NCBI GenBank assembly: GCA_007123625.1
Contig: SKKS01000333.1
Span: 1-6,148 of the forward strand
DNA: 6,148 nucleotides
Reading direction: 5' to 3'
Source of the DNA: Paracoccaceae bacterium
Lineage (GTDB): Bacteria; Pseudomonadota; Alphaproteobacteria; Rhodobacterales; Rhodobacteraceae
A program made the translations under genes and the position numbers. A model generated the notes under the pieces. It was not told the origin of the DNA, searched no databases, and was given only the letters and a program-made list of their open reading frames with translations. Shown piece by piece: positions 4,892 through 6,148 of the stretch. Positions within the stretch are counted from its first letter, which is position 1. Each line of letters opens with the position of its first letter.

Positions 4892-6088
4892 ATGCCCACC
4901 GATTTCGACGCCACCCGCGCCCTGTTCGACCTGCCCGACGGCATTATCTATCTGGACGGCAACTCGCTTGGTCCCCTGCCCCGCGCCGCGAGCGCCCGCG
5001 TCGGCAAGGTGATGACCGAGGAATGGGGCAAGATGGTCATCACCGGCTGGAACCGCGCGGGATGGATGGAAATGCCCAGCCGCATCGGAGACCGGATCGG
5101 GCGCCTGATCGGGGCGGAGCCGGGGCATGTGGTGCTGGGCGACACGCTGTCGATCAAGGTCTATCAGGCGCTGGCCTCGGCACTGGAAATGGTGCCGGAT
5201 CGCCGGGTGATCCTGTCGGACACCGGCAACTTCCCCACCGACCTTTATATGGCCGAAGGGCTGTGCCGGACACTGGGCGACGGGTACGAATTGCGCACCG
5301 TCACTCCCGACGCGGTGGAAGAAGCCATCGACGGCTCGGTAGCGGTGCTGATGCTGACCGAAGTCGATTACCGCACGGGTCGGCGCCATGACATGGCCGC
5401 GCTGACCCGGCGCGCGCATGCCGCCGGTGTGGTCACGGTCTGGGATCTGGCACATTCCGCAGGCGCCTTTCCGGTGGATGTGGCCGGGGCGAGCGCGGAT
5501 TTCGCGGTGGGCTGCACCTACAAGTACCTTAATTCCGGGCCCGGCGGCCCGGCCTTCATCTATGTCGCCCCGCGCCATGCGGAAACCGCGCGCCCGGCGC
5601 TTTCGGGCTGGCTGGGGCATGAGGAGCCGTTTGCCTTCGACCTGAGCTATCGCCCGGCGCGAGGCGTGGAGCGGATGCGCGTGGGCACGCCCCCAGTGTT
5701 GCAGATGGCCGCGCTGGATGCCGCGCTCGACGTCTGGGATGGCGTGGACATGGCCGATCTGCGTACCCGTTCGCTGGAGTTGCAGGACCGCTTCATCGCC
5801 GGCGTCGAAGCCGCCTGCTCCGGGCTGGCGCTGGCCTCGCCCCGCGATGCGGCGCGGCGCGGCAGCCAGGTCAGCTTTCACCACGCCGAAGGGTATGCCA
5901 TTATGCAGGCGCTGATCGCGCGCGGGGTGATCGGCGATTTCCGCGCGCCCGATATCCTGCGCTTCGGCTTCACGCCGCTGTATCTGCACCCGACCGATGT
6001 GGATCGTGCGGTTCAGGTGCTGGCCGAAGTGATGACCGACCGGCTGTGGGACCGCCCCGAATACCGCACCCGCGCGCGCGTGACCTGA
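4892..6088 (+). CDS. kynU: kynureninase
   Basis: A 398-residue PLP-dependent enzyme that splits L-kynurenine to anthranilate and alanine (and 3-hydroxykynurenine to 3-hydroxyanthranilate) in tryptophan degradation. It has the fold-type I layout with kynureninase motifs: YLDGNSLGPLP (20-30), GWNRAGWMEMP (52-62), SDTGNFPTDLYM (109-120), EVDYRTGRRHDM (157-168), VWDLAHSAGA (183-192) and CTYKYLNSGPGGPAF (208-222). Lys211 is the PLP Schiff-base lysine; Asp185 should contact the pyridine nitrogen, and FPTD (114-117) stacks on the cofactor. The C-terminal part has RVGTPPVLQMAALDAAL and DFRAPDILRFGFTPLYL, both typical. Length is within the usual bacterial range and no key residue is missing. It follows the membrane-protein gene by 35 bases. 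In many bacteria tryptophan 2,3-dioxygenase (kynA) and kynurenine formamidase genes are nearby; neither is in this window. Confidence 0.97.
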   Translation: MPTDFDATRALFDLPDGIIYLDGNSLGPLPRAASARVGKVMTEEWGKMVITGWNRAGWMEMPSRIGDRIGRLIGAEPGHVVLGDTLSIKVYQALASALEMVPDRRVILSDTGNFPTDLYMAEGLCRTLGDGYELRTVTPDAVEEAIDGSVAVLMLTEVDYRTGRRHDMAALTRRAHAAGVVTVWDLAHSAGAFPVDVAGASADFAVGCTYKYLNSGPGGPAFIYVAPRHAETARPALSGWLGHEEPFAFDLSYRPARGVERMRVGTPPVLQMAALDAALDVWDGVDMADLRTRSLELQDRFIAGVEAACSGLALASPRDAARRGSQVSFHHAEGYAIMQALIARGVIGDFRAPDILRFGFTPLYLHPTDVDRAVQVLAEVMTDRLWDRPEYRTRARVT

Positions 6089-6091
6089 AAA

Positions 6092-6132
6092 CCGGTGCCC
6101 CCCCGGCGCCTACGCCCTGGCACCGGGGGTTT
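6092..6132 (+). terminator. terminator-like stem-loop after kynU
   Basis: CCGGTGCC (6092-6099) pairs with GGCACCGG (6119-6126). Inside lies a small stem GGCG/CGCC (6105-6108 with 6113-6116) with a CCTA loop. GGGTTT follows. An alternative outer pairing of AAACC with GGTTT is possible with a GGG bulge. It starts three bases after the kynU stop, a good place for transcription to end, although the T-run is only three bases. Confidence 0.6.
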
Positions 6133-6148
6133 GACAAGCCCGCAGGCC

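Noticed and set aside
4529..5989. Long open frame on the minus strand (486 codons) opposite kynU
   Set aside because: Antisense shadow of kynU, which has all its motifs; the translation has no recognisable family and no ribosome site was evident.
1..6148. Search by eye for CRISPR arrays, transposase genes, insertion-sequence ends, tRNA or rRNA
   Set aside because: None seen. The repeats present are short inverted repeats in intergenic DNA, and all long coding regions are assigned to non-mobile families.

Overview
The window is GC-rich chromosomal DNA. It looks like an alphaproteobacterium of the Rhodobacterales (Roseobacter/Paracoccus type). The reasons are the protein families seen, a Fur-family regulator without the CxxC structural zinc site (the Fur/Mur type usual in alphaproteobacteria), and a compact GGGGGTGA...GGGGGCA hairpin element of a kind I recall from Rhodobacterales intergenic DNA. 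The taxon assignment is inference.

Left part (1-1160): the 3' end of an M48 zinc metalloprotease gene, cut by the window edge inside its HExxH motif. After a 110-bp gap with three GGCTAG copies comes a complete Fur/Mur-type metal-dependent repressor gene. Behind it lies a 235-bp convergent intergenic region packed with stem-loops.

Middle (1161-3884): an M20 amidohydrolase on the minus strand, then a 64-bp divergent intergenic region, then mazG (nucleoside triphosphate pyrophosphohydrolase) on the plus strand. mazG overlaps a DUF1638-type gene by the four bases ATGA, so the two are very probably one translationally coupled operon.

Right part (3885-6148): a 192-bp gap with two strong inverted repeats, a membrane protein of the TspO/MBR-related (tryptophan-rich) class, and 35 bp later kynU (kynureninase), followed by a terminator-like hairpin. 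The last two genes are probably co-transcribed, pairing a multi-pass membrane protein with a tryptophan-degradation enzyme.

Most genes are ordinary housekeeping or catabolic ones with intact family motifs. I see no mobile element, CRISPR array, tRNA, rRNA or defence cluster. The least explained items are the tandem-hairpin element at 1037-1105, the mazG-DUF1638 coupling with its conserved-looking cysteines, the membrane protein-kynU pair, and the GGCTAG repeats in front of the Fur/Mur gene.
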